From: Gp13-AA77 sp036521995
GTDB taxonomy: Bacteria; Acidobacteriota; Terriglobia; UBA7540
Direction of reading: 5' to 3'
Length of the DNA stretch: 9,136 bases
NCBI GenBank assembly: GCA_036521995.1
Contig: DATDGR010000287.1
Location: 1-9,136 of the forward strand
The notes below the pieces were generated by a model. The model had not been told where the DNA came from, searched no databases, and worked only from the letters and a program-made list of their open reading frames with translations. The position numbers were made by a program, and so were the translations under genes. Of the stretch, positions 8,652 to 9,136 are shown in pieces. How positions within the stretch are numbered: the stretch's first letter is position 1; each line of letters starts with the position of its first letter.

Positions 8652-8801
8652 TTACCTAATCGCCAACAGGATTACGGCCCACGGGGACTTGACTGTGAGC
8701 CGGCTGCCGGAACCCACCTTTAAACCATACATCTTGCCGTCGGCGTCGTCACGCAAATCTTGCTTTTTGCTGAGCCGCGGCCCATAGGACGGCGCTGCCC
8801 A
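8652..8801 (-). pseudogene. possible remnant of a C-terminal coding region, family unknown
   Basis: On the minus strand a frame runs from after the TAG at 8804-8802 to the TAA at 8654-8652, 49 codons. Its second half reads LRDDADGKMYGLKVGSGS and then continues as RLTVKSPWAVILLAIR to the stop. It looks protein-like (Asp/Gly turn, alternating beta pattern), unlike the low-quality frames nearby, but has no suitable start and no ribosome site. I do not recognise the family. It could be the tail of a gene whose front was lost by rearrangement, or chance. Confidence 0.25.
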
Positions 8802-9038
8802 CTAAAATCTCCGAATTCCCCTGTTTGTTTGCACTCTGGTTATCCATTTATCCTGGTATATGATTTAAGACATAACAAACGTTGTAGCTTGACACCACCG
8901 GTTCTGGGCGGGCATTCTGTCATCCATGCTTGGTGGTACTAACGTGAAGGCTATGGGAAAGTTAAACAAACGCCAAACGTTGCTGAGTACCGCTTAGCGA
9001 CTGTTAAGAAATAACATTTACATTGTGCGAGTCCAAGT
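8802..9038. other. noncoding stretch next to the transposase end
   Basis: No supported gene. The DNA is AT-rich. It should contain the outer end of the insertion sequence whose transposase tail enters from the right edge, but I could not identify the terminal repeat. A small inverted repeat TGTTA-AGAAA-TAACA lies at 9002-9016, 23 bases beyond the transposase stop. The nine bases CAAACGTTG occur twice (8876-8884 and 8974-8982). Confidence 0.4.
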
Positions 9039-9136
9039 TTACGCTGCCTGGCGAGGTTGGAAGGTATAGTTCCAGTCGCCGTGAAACTTATGAGGCTTCA
9101 GCCGCAGCGTTCGCATCTCGTCATCCGTGATCTTCT
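9039..9136 (-). CDS. C-terminal end of an ISAzo13-family transposase (partial at window edge)
   Basis: On the minus strand the last 31 codons of a gene enter from the right edge and stop at TAA (9041-9039). They read KITDDEMRTLRLKPHKF and then HGDWNYTFQPRQAA. The pattern T-D-E-M-x(3)-L-x-L-x(3)-F-H-G-x-W-N-Y-T-x-x-P is what I know from the C-terminus of ISAzo13-type (Rhodopirellula-type DDE) transposases. Only the tail is visible, so whether the element is intact cannot be judged. It marks the region upstream of rel as one invaded by mobile DNA. Confidence 0.75.
   Translation of the reverse strand, partial: KITDDEMRTLRLKPHKFHGDWNYTFQPRQAA

Noticed and set aside
8889..8918. Plus-strand TTGACA at 8889-8894 as a promoter
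   Set aside because: No -10 box lies at 16-18 bases and no plus-strand gene follows.

Overview
The window reads as a GC-rich chromosomal segment from a free-living heterotrophic bacterium, most likely an Acidobacteriota (Terriglobia/Solibacter-like) genome. That guess rests on the flavour of the Rel protein, the combination of a secreted PA14-containing GH3 enzyme with a DUF5005/DUF4185-type secreted propeller, and the high GC content. It comes from memory of these families, not from a database comparison.

All recognisable intact genes lie on the minus strand, so they read from right to left. In transcription order they are: (1) rel, a bifunctional (p)ppGpp synthetase/hydrolase (5795-7945); (2) after a gap of about 300 bases, a secreted predicted beta-propeller protein of the DUF5005/DUF4185 type (4277-5497); (3) 107 bases further, a secreted GH3 beta-glucosidase with an inserted PA14 domain (1596-4169); (4) 51 bases further, an LctP-family lactate/glycolate permease (1-1544) whose C-terminal end lies beyond the left edge. 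The permease was found by direct translation of the minus strand; it has no stop inside the window.

The propeller protein, the glucosidase and the permease make a plausible exported carbon-scavenging set: two secreted glycan-active or glycan-binding proteins and an organic-acid importer. The rel gene has its own candidate promoter and is housekeeping (stringent response).

The right-hand part (about 8060-9136) is different. It is lower in GC, has no intact gene, and looks like a decayed accessory zone. It holds a perfect FNR/CRP-type palindrome, a pair of 29-base direct repeats 55 bases apart with a third partial copy, a short perfect palindrome, a possible remnant of a C-terminal coding region, and at the window edge the last 31 codons of an ISAzo13-family transposase. 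The most interesting leads are the orphan FNR-like box with the adjacent repeat cluster, and the uncharacterised propeller protein beside the PA14-GH3 enzyme. I saw no tRNA, rRNA, CRISPR array or convincing rho-independent terminator.
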